Source: Geitlerinema sp. BBD 1991-9 (GTDB taxonomy: Bacteria > Cyanobacteriota > Cyanobacteriia > Cyanobacteriales > Geitlerinemataceae). From it: a DNA stretch of 64,000 nucleotides. Below are positions 1 through 8,850 of this stretch, piece by piece. A program made the translations under genes and the position numbers. Positions within the stretch are counted from its first letter, which is position 1; each line of letters opens with the position of its first letter. The stretch spans positions 186,001-250,000 of the forward strand of contig LWRO01000006.1 of the NCBI GenBank assembly GCA_001657325.1, read 5' to 3'. The notes beneath the pieces are model-generated. The model did no database searches and was not told the DNA's origin. It saw nothing but the letters and a program-made list of their open reading frames with translations.

Positions 1-766
1 CCACTTCGTTCATGGGAGGCGCGTCAGTGGTGACGGTGACGGCTTGACAACTCATCGCTTCGACGAGACGGTGTCCGAATCCCTCCATCTGAGTGGGGTA
101 AACGTGAACGCCGTTCGTATTTTGATAGGTGATGAGGGTGTCGTCCGGTAAAAATCGATCGATATAGTCGATGTTGTTCGCCAGCATCTCGGGAGATGGC
201 GGTGCATGGCGAACGACCGTTAGGGTGGGAAAGTCGGGACGACTGCGCCACAGTTCCAGTAGAACTTTCGTTCCCAGACGCGGTGAGGCACTGGCGAGGT
301 GGAAGCAGCGATCGTAGTTGGGGGAAACGCCGATCGATTGTCGATCGAGGCTACTAAAACTGATAAATTCCGTAGGAGCAAAGGGCGAAAAAATCTCTCG
401 CGCCAACTGGGTCTTACATAAAATACAGTTGAATCGATCGAGATAAGGTTTCCACTCGTCGCGAAACCACTCCTGATTGGGGAGCAGACAGTTAACGCGG
501 GCGAAGGGAAACCAACGGGGTACGACATCCTCGACAAACAAGTTGATATCGTAGCGGGGACACGCCCGCCAACGGGTGCTGATAAACTGTTCTGCACTCG
601 TGGCAAGGCGACGGAATTTGTGGCGGAGACTCGAGTGACCGACAGGGTAACGATAAACTCGAAAACCCACTCGTTCTAGGATTTCCGCCAGGAGTTGCGT
701 ATCGCGAGTTAAGCCAGAGCCATTGTCGCGAGCGATAAGGTTAATGGAAATTTTACCTTCGGCCAT
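1..766 (-). CDS. Glycosyltransferase, GT-B/family 1 type (C-terminus cut by window edge)
   Basis: An open frame runs from an ATG at 766 to the window edge, giving the first 255 residues with no stop. The N-terminus (KISINLIARDNGSGLTRD) looks like the start of a Rossmann half. Near residue 235 there is EGFGHRLVEAMS, which fits the E-G-F-G-x4-E-A signature that binds the nucleotide-sugar donor in GT-B retaining glycosyltransferases. GGAGAGGAC lies just upstream of the ATG as a good ribosome site. It probably transfers a sugar to a surface polysaccharide or glycolipid; the acceptor cannot be read from the sequence. The missing end should hold the last part of the donor domain. Confidence 0.85.
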   Translation of the reverse strand, partial: MAEGKISINLIARDNGSGLTRDTQLLAEILERVGFRVYRYPVGHSSLRHKFRRLATSAEQFISTRWRACPRYDINLFVEDVVPRWFPFARVNCLLPNQEWFRDEWKPYLDRFNCILCKTQLAREIFSPFAPTEFISFSSLDRQSIGVSPNYDRCFHLASASPRLGTKVLLELWRSRPDFPTLTVVRHAPPSPEMLANNIDYIDRFLPDDTLITYQNTNGVHVYPTQMEGFGHRLVEAMSCQAVTVTTDAPPMNEV

Positions 767-971
767 GTCCTCTCCTACAGTGACCGGCGAACGGTCATCG
801 ACGATCGGCCGTGGAAATAGGTGATTGGCGATCGATTGCTGTAGACGAGGTTAGCAAAGATCGATTCCAGGTCGTCGCGATCGAGGAAACAGTGGGATAT
901 CATCGTTCAAGACCGCCCGTCTGCGATGGACTTCGATAAGATTCGATCGTAGACCCCAGGAGATCGAAAAA

Positions 972-1301
972 ATGAACGACAGCTACGATTCCCTCTACGT
1001 CGGACTCGTCCGCAATCTTGCCAAACGTAAACGCCAGGCTCTTTCTGAAGAACTCGAAACCCTCATCGAAGCGATTCAGAACGAAGGCTATACCTTTGCT
1101 GACCTCATCGGTGCCTTACGTGATATTATTCGCCGTCAAAAGATCGGGGGCTACTGGGACGATTGTACGAGCGATCTCGATCGAGCCTTTGAGTCGGCCT
1201 TGAAAGCCCAGGAAAGCCGAGATGTCCGGGAAACGCGAGACGTGCGGGAAACGCGAGAGGAAGACGATTGGCGCGAACGGGAAAGTCCCATTACGGGCTA
1301 G
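972..1301 (+). CDS. Small hypothetical protein with a charged RDVRET-repeat tail
   Basis: The frame encodes 109 residues and has a clear AGGAG ribosome site 9 bases before the ATG. The first 80 residues are predicted helical (LAKRKRQALSEELETLIEAIQ) with a GYTFADLIGAL segment and a short hydrophilic stretch. The C-terminus carries two tandem copies of RDVRET from a duplicated DNA segment, then an acidic end. No family was recognised. It stands alone, with a long gene-poor stretch downstream. The ribosome site and helical N-terminus make a real gene likely. Confidence 0.6.
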   Translation: MNDSYDSLYVGLVRNLAKRKRQALSEELETLIEAIQNEGYTFADLIGALRDIIRRQKIGGYWDDCTSDLDRAFESALKAQESRDVRETRDVRETREEDDWRERESPITG

Positions 1302-2252
1302 CGATCGGAGAACGCTCACACGCTGTTTTGGGGGTCTAAGTTTCGGCTTCGGGATCGATCCCCAGCGCTCGCGATCTTGCAGCTCGACGATCGGCGTACG
1401 TGCCGCAGAGATCGGCAACTCATTTCCGTTTTTGTCGCTCCCGTCCGACAAGTGTCGATCGATCTCTAGACAATTCTCCGCGAGGACTCCGTCAACAGCT
1501 ATGCATAAAACCCGTTCGCACAAGTTCCACTTAGAAGGCGTTTGTCCGCACACCAGCAAAGCTTTTCTTAAATCTTCGGCTCCCGTTCCAGGCAAAAGCA
1601 ATTCGATCGAGATCGACGGAGTGCTTTTTTTGGGCTAAACTTTTGGGCTAAACCATGAAATTCAACCCTCAATTCCACCCTCAAGGTAGAGAGACGGGTA
1701 CGGCAAATCAACTCGATCGCTTTTCCCACAAGATATGTTGTGCGTCGTCGTAAAACTTGATATCGGTGACTCTCAACACTTCATAAGCGAAAGAACGAGC
1801 AGGACGAAACATTTCCTTAAAAAGTCGAGTTCGACGGCAATAAGATGAGTCTAAAAAACACGATTTTTGAGGATTTTGACTGGGTAAGTCCGATGAGATT
1901 TGATGTTTGTTCGGGTGAAGACAGACGAGTGGAATTCAAACGGTCTTCGTTCTATCACTTTTTCTCAAAATTTAACGATGAATTCCAGGCATTTTTGTCG
2001 AGATTGACTTGCTGGCCTGGCTCTTTGTCGATAATCAGAGTATTGGAAGCGCTTCAAACTCAACAATCAAAGTCAAAAAATTAAGAATTTATAAAGCTTT
2101 CGATCGAACTTTACATTACAAAACTTTTCCTAGAAATTGCTAAAAACCTTACACTTTCCTACACTTCATTGACTTTTCCGAACCCCAGATATAGACTCGA
2201 ACCGATACAGATCTCTAAAACTCAGCAATATTTCCAGAATTACGATAAAGCC
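1302..2252. other. Gene-poor stretch
   Basis: No convincing gene was found. Short open frames exist on both strands (for example 1845-2084, plus strand, 79 codons), but they lack ribosome sites, recognisable domains or family resemblance. A short direct repeat of TTTTGGGCTAAAC-like sequence occurs near 1627-1653. The final 150 bases are A+T-rich and probably hold the promoter of the DUF1400 pair downstream. Confidence 0.5.
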
Positions 2253-3029
2253 ATGCCTTTCATCCAGATGTCTCGGAAGATCCTGCGCTCTGCCACCCAG
2301 ATGCTCGGTCGCGCTCTGGCAATTGGTGCCGGCGCGAGTATCCTTAGCTTGGCAGCCCCGGCCGATGCTCTCGAAACCATTATTATCCGGTACAATCAAG
2401 ACGAAATCACAGTCACCCTAGACGACATTCTCGACTTTGCGGCGACCGGAGAACTCGCCGAACTCGAACAACTCCTCATCGACCAAGGAGACGATCTTCA
2501 GGATGCTGTTGATGAAGTTCTCAACGTCCTGCAAGACGCGCTCACCGAAGAAGTCCGCCTGAGCGTTCGTCTGCGCGGCGATGTCCAGCGTTTCCTGAAC
2601 AGCACCACAGGAGAATTCGTCCTGACCCAACTCGAACAGATTATAAGCGGTGCAGACAACCGGAGCGATATCGAATCGATTCGTAGCGCTTTAATAGACG
2701 TTTACGAAGAAAACGACTACATTTCCATCCTTACCCTCATCCAGGCTTACCCCCAAGATCTGGTCAAAATCGATGCCAGCGGCTTGGAAAACGTGGTCAA
2801 CGATGTCGATGCCTTCATTACACAAATCGAACCCGCTCTCCAAGCCATCAAAGACGTTTTGCAGGACATTATCTGTGAGTGTCCGTCGCAAGATGAAAGC
2901 AACCTACCGACGGACGATCGATCGGCCAACTGCCGTCCGACGACAGACGAAACCACTGCTGAATTCGAACGTGACAGCGAAACCCTGTCGGCCGCGAAAT
3001 CCCTGAAATCCATGCAAACCGCTCAGTAA
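2253..3029 (+). CDS. Exported DUF1400 domain protein (first of tandem pair)
   Basis: This 258-residue protein begins with a signal peptide: basic RKILRS, hydrophobic ALAIGAGASILSLAA, cleavage near ADALE. The rest matches the DUF1400 pattern: ETIIIRYNQDEITVTLDDIL, then a GEL helix, EFVLTQLEQII, IRSALID and ISILTLIQAYP. In cyanobacteria DUF1400 usually sits before an alpha/beta-hydrolase domain, which is absent here. The C-terminus has a CECPSQD segment and a polar tail. An in-frame ATG at 2169 would add 28 residues before the signal peptide, so 2253 (or 2268) is preferred; no start has a strong ribosome site. The next gene is a paralogue 19 bases downstream. Confidence 0.8.
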   Translation: MPFIQMSRKILRSATQMLGRALAIGAGASILSLAAPADALETIIIRYNQDEITVTLDDILDFAATGELAELEQLLIDQGDDLQDAVDEVLNVLQDALTEEVRLSVRLRGDVQRFLNSTTGEFVLTQLEQIISGADNRSDIESIRSALIDVYEENDYISILTLIQAYPQDLVKIDASGLENVVNDVDAFITQIEPALQAIKDVLQDIICECPSQDESNLPTDDRSANCRPTTDETTAEFERDSETLSAAKSLKSMQTAQ

Positions 3030-3048
3030 CGATTGCGGAGATACGTCC

Positions 3049-3699
3049 ATGCTCGATTCGATGCCCCGTCCGCAGTCCTGGCTGCGACCCCTCACAAAAC
3101 TGCTATCCGTTGGCTCGGCTTTGGCTTTTGGTGTTGCTGGGTTGAGTGCCAACGCGATCGCAGCCGAACGACTCGTTTTTACCTACGGCGCCGCAAACCG
3201 CGACATCCAAATTTCCGACCTGGAAACGTTAGTGGAAACCGGTGAAATTCCTCGCGATGCTGCGACCTTACGCTTTATCGTCGATACCGCCAATATCACG
3301 GCTGAAGATATGCAAACGGCACTGACGCAAGAACTCAGTGTCAGCTTGCGTTTTATCGACGACGTGACCTACTCCCTGCCCGGTGAATACGTCTTGTTCC
3401 AAATGGGGCAAGTGTTCCACAACCGGGGGCGTGTGGCCGAAATTCAATCCCTTCGTGCTGCCTTTATCAACTCGGTGAGCAGTGACGGCAAAATTACCCT
3501 TTTGGAGTTTCTACAAAACTATCCCAATCGAGATCTGTATATCGATGGGGCGCGACTGCTTAGAGACGCGCGCACTGTGATTGCGTTCGCGGAAGATTTG
3601 GGACAACGATTAGAGGTTCCTCTGACCGTTGCCAAGGAAATTCTCGAAGGTGTCGTGTGCGAATGCGAAGCACCTTCGACCGCGACGGCGGAAGAGTAG
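3049..3699 (+). CDS. Exported DUF1400 domain protein (second of tandem pair)
   Basis: The 216-residue product has a signal peptide (LTKLLSVGSALAFGVAGLSANAIA, then AERLVF) followed by one DUF1400 domain: LVFTYGAANRDIQISDLETL, GEYVLFQMGQVF, LRAAFINS, ITLLEFLQNYPNRDLYID. It ends with VVCECEAPS, matching the IICECPSQ end of the preceding protein, so the pair is a tandem duplication. CGGAGATA precedes the ATG. Only 19 bases separate the genes, so co-transcription is likely. It is probably periplasmic or thylakoid-lumenal, with unknown function. Confidence 0.82.
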   Translation: MLDSMPRPQSWLRPLTKLLSVGSALAFGVAGLSANAIAAERLVFTYGAANRDIQISDLETLVETGEIPRDAATLRFIVDTANITAEDMQTALTQELSVSLRFIDDVTYSLPGEYVLFQMGQVFHNRGRVAEIQSLRAAFINSVSSDGKITLLEFLQNYPNRDLYIDGARLLRDARTVIAFAEDLGQRLEVPLTVAKEILEGVVCECEAPSTATAEE

Positions 3700-3762
3700 G
3701 GGATTGGTCGAACTCTTTTCGCCAACGTCTCGTTCGTGCGAGATTCAAATCTTTCATTTCAG

Positions 3763-3789
3763 CCCTCCCCCTTTGAGGAGAGGGTTTTT
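3763..3789. terminator. Hairpin with T-run between convergent genes
   Basis: CCCTCCCC and GGAGAGGG form an 8-base stem with one mismatch around a short loop, followed by TTTTT on the plus strand. It lies after the DUF1400 pair and directly abuts the stop of the minus-strand DUF4335 gene. It should end plus-strand transcription. Confidence 0.65.
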
Positions 3790-5133
3790 CTATTGCACGA
3801 AGGCCTGAACTCGTCCGTCGTTGCCAAGCACGAGTCGCAATCGAACAGCTCGATCGAGGGGGGACACCTCAGTTTCGATGCGTTCGAACATCTCGATGTT
3901 GTTTAAGTAGTAATCTTCAGCGTGTTCGTCTAAAGGACGAACTTGCGGTAACTGACCTCGGGTGTTCAAAACCAACGTATATTCTAAGGTTTGGTTTAAT
4001 CCGTTAGGGGGTCGCCAGCGGCTTTGGAAATAGCGCCGAGTTTCGGCCACTTGAGGCACGACATCGAAGGCCGTACCGATGTCTTGGGGTTCGGAGAACT
4101 CCACGGCTGAAACGCGATCTCGCGACGAGGGTGCGGCAGCTAATGGTGCGTTCTCAAAGGACACTTGTGGCAACGTCGGGGGGATTGGGGAAACCGTCGG
4201 CTCGTCCGTGGGTGTCAGCGTCATCGCTGGAACCGCCGCTTCGGCCGTTGTCGTCGGAGGGGGAGGCGCTTCGGCCTTGGGCGCTACTGGCGCTGAGGGG
4301 GGGGCAGCCGGCGGCGGAATGTCGATGGGGGTGGGATCGACGACGGTGGGCGGCGGAACCGTTGGGCTGCTTAAAGGCGGTGGCGTTGCTAAATCGGTCG
4401 GTGCAGGGGGTAAAGCGGCTTTCGATCGATCGATCGATCGATCGGACTTGCGAACTTCAACCGTCTCCTCGGGGGAGACTTGCCGGGCCGTTTCTCGAGC
4501 GGAAGGCGTTTTCGGTTGTAGTTGCAGTAAGGCATTCGTCAATCCCAACGCGACCAACGCGCCAGCGGCGGCACTGGCCCAGAGGGGGAGCGCCTCGATA
4601 CGGTCTTCGCGTTCGGGCAGCTTGCCCAAATCCGCAGCGTATTCTTCCAACGCAGCGGCGAGGTCGAACAGTTGTAGGGTTGTCAGGCGAACTGCCGCAC
4701 CAGTTTCTTCAGTGGTCAGCGATCCTAAAAAGAGGTCGTGGGAGACAAACCCGCTCGGTTGGAGGTGTATGGAGTCCGCCGTGTAGGGGAGGGGGACGAT
4801 CGAGGGGCGAGCGGCCCAATTCCCACGACGGGAGGTCGCTCCGGCATAGACGGCTTGGGGCGGTTGTGCGAGTAAATGCCGAACGTAGATCGTCACGGCT
4901 TCACAGAGTCGATCGAGTTGCGCTTTATCGCCCCGAAGGGTTTTCTGTTGCTCGTCGGGCAGTCGGGGGTCATCGAAGGATAGCTCGAATCGAAGCCGCG
5001 ACAAGGCCGGAACGTTCGATCGAATCCAAGGGGACGAGCGCTTGGCGTTGACGACGAGCGTGCAAGTCGGTGGCGTATAGCGACGGCAGATCGCACCGAC
5101 GAGGAGCTTGGGCCAGGCATCAGACGAGAACAT
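3790..5133 (-). CDS. DUF4335 domain protein, single-pass membrane, proline-rich linker
   Basis: From ATG 5133 the product has 447 residues. The DUF4335 N-terminal domain starts with RRYTPPTCTL and continues through LRFELSFDDPRLPDEQQ and LRGDKAQLDRLCEAV. A hydrophobic helix (LWASAAAGALVALGLTNALL, about residues 215-235) is followed by a long Pro/Ala/Thr linker and a C-terminal domain with a TonB-C-like look (RWRPPNGLNQTLEYTLVLN, RVQAFVQ). An upstream in-frame ATG at 5301 would overlap the DUF3038 gene and add non-family sequence, so 5133 is chosen, 13 bases after that gene's stop. The linker contains a CGAT tandem repeat (SIDRSIDRS) and a C8 tract. DUF3038 and DUF4335 are commonly adjacent in cyanobacteria; function unknown. 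Confidence 0.85.
   Translation of the reverse strand: MFSSDAWPKLLVGAICRRYTPPTCTLVVNAKRSSPWIRSNVPALSRLRFELSFDDPRLPDEQQKTLRGDKAQLDRLCEAVTIYVRHLLAQPPQAVYAGATSRRGNWAARPSIVPLPYTADSIHLQPSGFVSHDLFLGSLTTEETGAAVRLTTLQLFDLAAALEEYAADLGKLPEREDRIEALPLWASAAAGALVALGLTNALLQLQPKTPSARETARQVSPEETVEVRKSDRSIDRSKAALPPAPTDLATPPPLSSPTVPPPTVVDPTPIDIPPPAAPPSAPVAPKAEAPPPPTTTAEAAVPAMTLTPTDEPTVSPIPPTLPQVSFENAPLAAAPSSRDRVSAVEFSEPQDIGTAFDVVPQVAETRRYFQSRWRPPNGLNQTLEYTLVLNTRGQLPQVRPLDEHAEDYYLNNIEMFERIETEVSPLDRAVRLRLVLGNDGRVQAFVQ
4424..4443. repeat. (CGAT)5 microsatellite inside the DUF4335 linker
   Basis: About five tandem CGAT units encode the DRSIDRSIDRS stretch of the linker. Since CGATCGA is also the over-represented word of this DNA, the repeat may have grown from it. 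Confidence 0.8.
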
Positions 5134-5146
5134 AGGCGGGCAACAT

Positions 5147-5845
5147 TCACGTTGGGGGAGTCTTCGAGCGAGAAGGGGGTTCGGTTGTCGATCGAGGAGA
5201 CGGGGTTCCAGTGGCGCGAAAGAACTCCGCTCCACTCGTTCGAGAGAATTCCGTTCCACTGGCACGATCGAAGAGCGACAACCACAACCGACGCGATCCA
5301 TCCGGGCCGCTATAAAACAACAAATCGAGGAGCAGTTTTAACGCCAACTGTTCGAGCAAGGCGGGCGACGCGCGATCGCCTCCAACCATTCGCTCTTGAT
5401 AAGCATGGGTAAAGCGATCGAGATAGTCTCCCAACAGCGAGGCTTCGTGGGGCGGTCGGTCGAGGGCCGCGTACTGTTCGAGTAGGGCCACCGCTCGCCG
5501 AATTAACTCGTGTTGGTCTCGCGCTAACGCCCCCACCAGCAAGACCAGGGATCTCGCTTCCTCGACATCGAGTTTTTTGCGTCCGCCCTGGCTGTTACGG
5601 AGGGGACTCGACTGCCGCAACCGCCACAGCGTCACTCGATCGCCGATCGCCTCTTGCAAGCCGAGTTGGGCGGCCGTTTTCAGCATGGCTTCCGAACTGA
5701 TGCCAGCTAGGGATTCGAGAGCCAGCAACATCAGATCGAGCTGCGTTTTAATGTTGCTCGATCGAAGGGCATCGATCTCGCCGGGTTGTGCGGTCGCAGA
5801 GTGTCGCTCTTGAGGCACGTCTTCAAACATGGGGTCTGGTGACAT
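5147..5845 (-). CDS. DUF3038 domain protein
   Basis: The 232-residue product matches DUF3038: IKTQLDLMLLALESLAGISSEAML, LGLQEAIGDRVTLWRLRQSSPLR, LDVEEARSLVLLVG, YLDRFTHAYQERM. The C-terminal 45 residues carry a repeated SGTEF/SGAEFFR/TGTPSPR motif not typical of the family. ATG 5845 gives a 17-base gap to the mraY stop; a longer frame from 5944 would run into mraY and is rejected. ATG 5830 is an alternative. Its place between mraY and DUF4335 suggests one operon. It may partner with DUF4335, but no activity is known to me. Confidence 0.85.
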   Translation of the reverse strand: MSPDPMFEDVPQERHSATAQPGEIDALRSSNIKTQLDLMLLALESLAGISSEAMLKTAAQLGLQEAIGDRVTLWRLRQSSPLRNSQGGRKKLDVEEARSLVLLVGALARDQHELIRRAVALLEQYAALDRPPHEASLLGDYLDRFTHAYQERMVGGDRASPALLEQLALKLLLDLLFYSGPDGSRRLWLSLFDRASGTEFSRTSGAEFFRATGTPSPRSTTEPPSRSKTPPT

Positions 5846-5862
5846 TGCGAATAGGTGGATTG

Positions 5863-7008
5863 CTACGAGTGCCATCCCAAAGCGACGAACGCCAGCACGG
5901 CCGTAACGGCGTAAAACGTTGCGACGACCCGCAACTCCGACCATCCCGACAGTTCGAAGTGGTGGTGAAGCGGTGCCATCTTAAACAGACGTTTGCCGAC
6001 CCCTTCAGGATTCTTCGTCGCTTTGTAATAACTCACCTGTGCGATGACGGACAGGGTTTCGGCGAAAAACAGCCCACTGATGACGAACAAGCTAAAGAGG
6101 GCGTTGGACAAAATCCCGACACTCGCGAGGGCGCCCCCGAGGGCCAGCGATCCGGTATCGCCCATAAACACGCGGGCCCGATTGCGGTTGTGTGCGAGGA
6201 ACCCCAAACACGCTCCGCTGAGACAGGCACAAAAGAGGGCTAAGCCTGGATAGGTGGGGGCGACGACTGCTGCGAGTCCGAGGAACGCGATCGATCCGGT
6301 TCCCCCCATCAATCCGTCTAATCCGTCCGTCAGGTTCGTGGCATTGCTCTCGGCGACGAGTACGAATCCTGCCAGCAGCCAGAAGAGCGCTCCCAAGGGA
6401 AGCACCCACGCACCGGGAAGGTCGACGGTCGTCAGAGCGTCAAAATCGGGGTTGACTTTCGCCCAGGCACAAAACATTATGGCGAAGCCGATCTGAAGGG
6501 CCAGTTTCGTGCGAGGTGAAATGCCTTTGTTCGACTTACGCCGCAACACCTGCCAATCGTCCAACCAACCGATGAAGCCGTAAGCGAGGGTCAAGGCCGA
6601 TACTGCCCCGACGGCCGATCGATCGAGTGGCGACATCGCACCCGACAGAAACACCCACCCCAACGCGACGACGACACCCACGGGGACGAACAAGATACCG
6701 CCCATCGTCGGCGTACCCGACTTTTTTAAATGGGCTTGCGGGCCGTCTTCGCGAATCACTTGCCCGGTTTTCAACTGTTGTAAGATCGGCACGCCCCAAA
6801 ATCCGATCGCTGCCGAGAGTCCCGCACATATCCACAGCGGCAATGTCAGAGACAACGCGGGATCGAATGGATGTTCGCCGAAGAGATCGGCCGCGATGGC
6901 GGCAAGACTGGTACCGCCCGCTAACACCCACGACAACCGCGTTCCTGTCAAAATCGAGTCTGTTTTCGAGACTTTCGTGTCCACAGAAAAAACCTCGTCA
7001 CTCCCCAC
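5863..7008 (-). CDS. mraY: Phospho-N-acetylmuramoyl-pentapeptide transferase
   Basis: MraY transfers phospho-MurNAc-pentapeptide from UDP to undecaprenyl phosphate, forming lipid I at the inner face of the cytoplasmic membrane. The 381-residue protein has about ten hydrophobic helices and all hallmark motifs: KKSGTPTMGG, GWLDDW (Mg-binding Asp pair), NATNLTDGLDGLMGG, RVFMGDTGSLALGG and KMAPLHHHFEL. The cytoplasmic N-terminal 25 residues are a common extension in cyanobacterial MraY. It follows the DUF3134 gene by 54 bases and precedes DUF3038 by 17 bases. No other mur genes are near, so it lies outside any dcw cluster, as usual in cyanobacteria. Confidence 0.97.
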   Translation of the reverse strand: MGSDEVFSVDTKVSKTDSILTGTRLSWVLAGGTSLAAIAADLFGEHPFDPALSLTLPLWICAGLSAAIGFWGVPILQQLKTGQVIREDGPQAHLKKSGTPTMGGILFVPVGVVVALGWVFLSGAMSPLDRSAVGAVSALTLAYGFIGWLDDWQVLRRKSNKGISPRTKLALQIGFAIMFCAWAKVNPDFDALTTVDLPGAWVLPLGALFWLLAGFVLVAESNATNLTDGLDGLMGGTGSIAFLGLAAVVAPTYPGLALFCACLSGACLGFLAHNRNRARVFMGDTGSLALGGALASVGILSNALFSLFVISGLFFAETLSVIAQVSYYKATKNPEGVGKRLFKMAPLHHHFELSGWSELRVVATFYAVTAVLAFVALGWHS

Positions 7009-7062
7009 ACACCGAAAAAGAACGGGGCAACGGATGCCCCCACATTTCCCGACAAGGCTTGT

Positions 7063-7305
7063 CTATAAGTCGCCGTCGAGATCGTCGCTATCGCTCTCGT
7101 CGTAGCTATTGTCTTCCTCGTCGCTCATGAGGCCGATGAATTCTTCGTCTTCTTTGGGGGCAGCACTCTCGTCGTTATCCCTTGGAATTAACCGTCCCGT
7201 TACTTTGAGCCATTCGAGAAGCGAGGTTTCTCGGTTGGCCGGGATTAACTCGGCTGGCTCGTTACGAGGAATTTGCCGTAGAGAGGGATTGATAGGATCG
7301 TTCAT
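7063..7305 (-). CDS. DUF3134 family small protein
   Basis: The 80-residue protein carries the DUF3134 core NPSLRQIPRNEPAELIPAN followed by SLLEWLKVTGRLIPRD, with a strongly acidic C-terminal tail (DESDSDDLDGDL). The family is small, soluble and cyanobacterial, with no known activity. It is the first gene of a likely minus-strand unit running into mraY. GGAAAT upstream of the ATG is a weak ribosome site. Confidence 0.8.
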   Translation of the reverse strand: MNDPINPSLRQIPRNEPAELIPANRETSLLEWLKVTGRLIPRDNDESAAPKEDEEFIGLMSDEEDNSYDESDSDDLDGDL

Positions 7306-7365
7306 TCGCAGTTTGATTTCCTGGTTGACTGGTGACGGATTCGAGCGTCGATTACCTAATTGATT

Positions 7366-8535
7366 TTAAAACATTGGTGGAGTGGTTAAGCCGAGGAGGG
7401 TCGCTGTATCGATCGAGACGCCTTTACTTTGAACTAAAACACCGAATCCGCCCAATCCCATGGGGTCGATGAGGGCGTGCAGGACTTCTCGTCGTTGCAT
7501 GACGGCTACGATATCTCGTCCCGTGGCTTTGGCGTTTTCCCGTCCTAAGTTTGCCATGCGTTCGCCGAGTCCCAACGCCATTAAAAACAGGCCTTGTTGT
7601 GTGAAGCCTTCAACGTTCAAACCGCAGCGTTCGCCTTGACGCTGTAACGCTGTAAAATCGACGTGGGCGGTGATGTCCTGTTCGCCGATCGCGAGGTAGG
7701 GATCGTCGTGGTGGTGATGTCGAACGTAGCATTGAAGGGTTCCGCTCGATCGAGCATGACTGTAATACTGTCGAGCTTCGTAGCCGTAGTCGATCGTTAG
7801 GACGTACCCCCGCTTCAATTTTCGGGCGACGGTTTCCATCCACGACAGCGCCTCGAGATTGACTTCAGTTTGGTAGCCGTCGGGGAGGGTTTTGAGATCG
7901 ATCTCGACGAATTGGAAATAATCTCGGAGTTCGGGTGTGGAAAGATCGCCCGTCACCTCTCGAAATTGTTGGGCTTCATCCAAGGTGACGTAGTTTTCTC
8001 GTAACTGCCCGTTTTCCAGGGTCACTCGACAGACGGGAAACGCATCGACCAATTCGTTGGAGAAGAAACATCCTTCGATCGAGGCGTCGGGAATTTCCGA
8101 CCAGTTGCACCAGCGAACGTTAACGCCTTTGAGGCGTTGTTGTTGCAATTTCAATGCGGGGGAGGTTTCGACGATGACGTACTCGATCGACTCGAAACAA
8201 CGGGGAAATGTTTCGCGTAACGTTCGTAAAATATCGACGGCTAAAATTCCCTGGCCGGCACCCATTTCGACGACTGAAAACGGTTGGGGGTTTCCCAACA
8301 GCTGCCAAATTTGTTCGAGCTGTTTCGCCAGCATTTCGCCGAAGTCGGAACTCAAATGGGATGAGGTAATAAAGTCGCCACCGCCGCCGAATTTCGCGCC
8401 ACGGGAGTAGTAGCCGTATTGGGGGTGATACAGAACCGTTTCCATATAGTCGGCGAAGGAAATTCGGCGCGAGGGAGATGCGGCGATTTCCTGTTGGAGG
8501 ACGTTAACCAGTGTGGCGTTAGAGTTGGGAATCAT
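7366..8535 (-). CDS. SAM-dependent methyltransferase, MidA/NDUFAF7 family
   Basis: The 389-residue protein has the family's N-terminal region (ISFADYMETVLYHPQYGYYSRG, DFITSSHLSSDFGEMLAKQL), then the SAM site VVEMGAGQGILAVDIL, then GCFFSNELVDAFPV and VLTIDYGYEARQYY. The family is known for NDUFAF7/MidA, a protein-arginine methyltransferase of complex I assembly; cyanobacterial members could act on NDH-1, which is inference. The longer frame to 8676 adds non-family sequence, so ATG 8535 is used. It is divergent from the secreted protein gene at 8851. Confidence 0.9.
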   Translation of the reverse strand: MIPNSNATLVNVLQQEIAASPSRRISFADYMETVLYHPQYGYYSRGAKFGGGGDFITSSHLSSDFGEMLAKQLEQIWQLLGNPQPFSVVEMGAGQGILAVDILRTLRETFPRCFESIEYVIVETSPALKLQQQRLKGVNVRWCNWSEIPDASIEGCFFSNELVDAFPVCRVTLENGQLRENYVTLDEAQQFREVTGDLSTPELRDYFQFVEIDLKTLPDGYQTEVNLEALSWMETVARKLKRGYVLTIDYGYEARQYYSHARSSGTLQCYVRHHHHDDPYLAIGEQDITAHVDFTALQRQGERCGLNVEGFTQQGLFLMALGLGERMANLGRENAKATGRDIVAVMQRREVLHALIDPMGLGGFGVLVQSKGVSIDTATLLGLTTPPMF

Positions 8536-8850
8536 CGAGATCGTTGCAGGACGTTGGAGTTTCGTTCGATCGATTGTAAATTGTAAAACGCACACCTTCG
8601 AGAGTTCTAGGTTGAATGGATTTGAAAGCCCCCCATTTTCGATCGTTCTTCCCTCTCTGTGCTTCCCAAACCCCAAGCTGTTTCGTGCGGTGAGTCTCTC
8701 TGTCGTTCGATGGGGTTCGGATCTTCAATGGATTTGGCTAATTCACCAATCGCCAATTCACCAATGAATTGCAAAATTTTACCGAATCTTTTTCCAGATC
8801 GATCCGTCAGCGTTCGTATAAAATCATTGAGGTTGCTGAAGGTGAACCCT
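8536..8850. other. Divergent intergenic region
   Basis: The stretch between the MidA-type gene and the secreted protein gene must hold both promoters. A short tandem repeat of AATTCACCAAT occurs at about 8738-8767. No gene was seen. Confidence 0.5.

Noticed and set aside
1116-1638. Frames of 161 (minus) and 138 (plus) codons
   Set aside because: They overlap the small gene at 972 and each other, with no ribosome site or family match.
1845-2084. A 79-codon plus-strand frame
   Set aside because: No ribosome site, no family resemblance and A+T-rich surroundings; coding is possible but unsupported.
4079-5051. Long plus-strand frames of 235 and 306 codons
   Set aside because: They lie opposite the DUF4335 gene, whose family motifs are clear; the translated products are low-complexity or Arg-rich.
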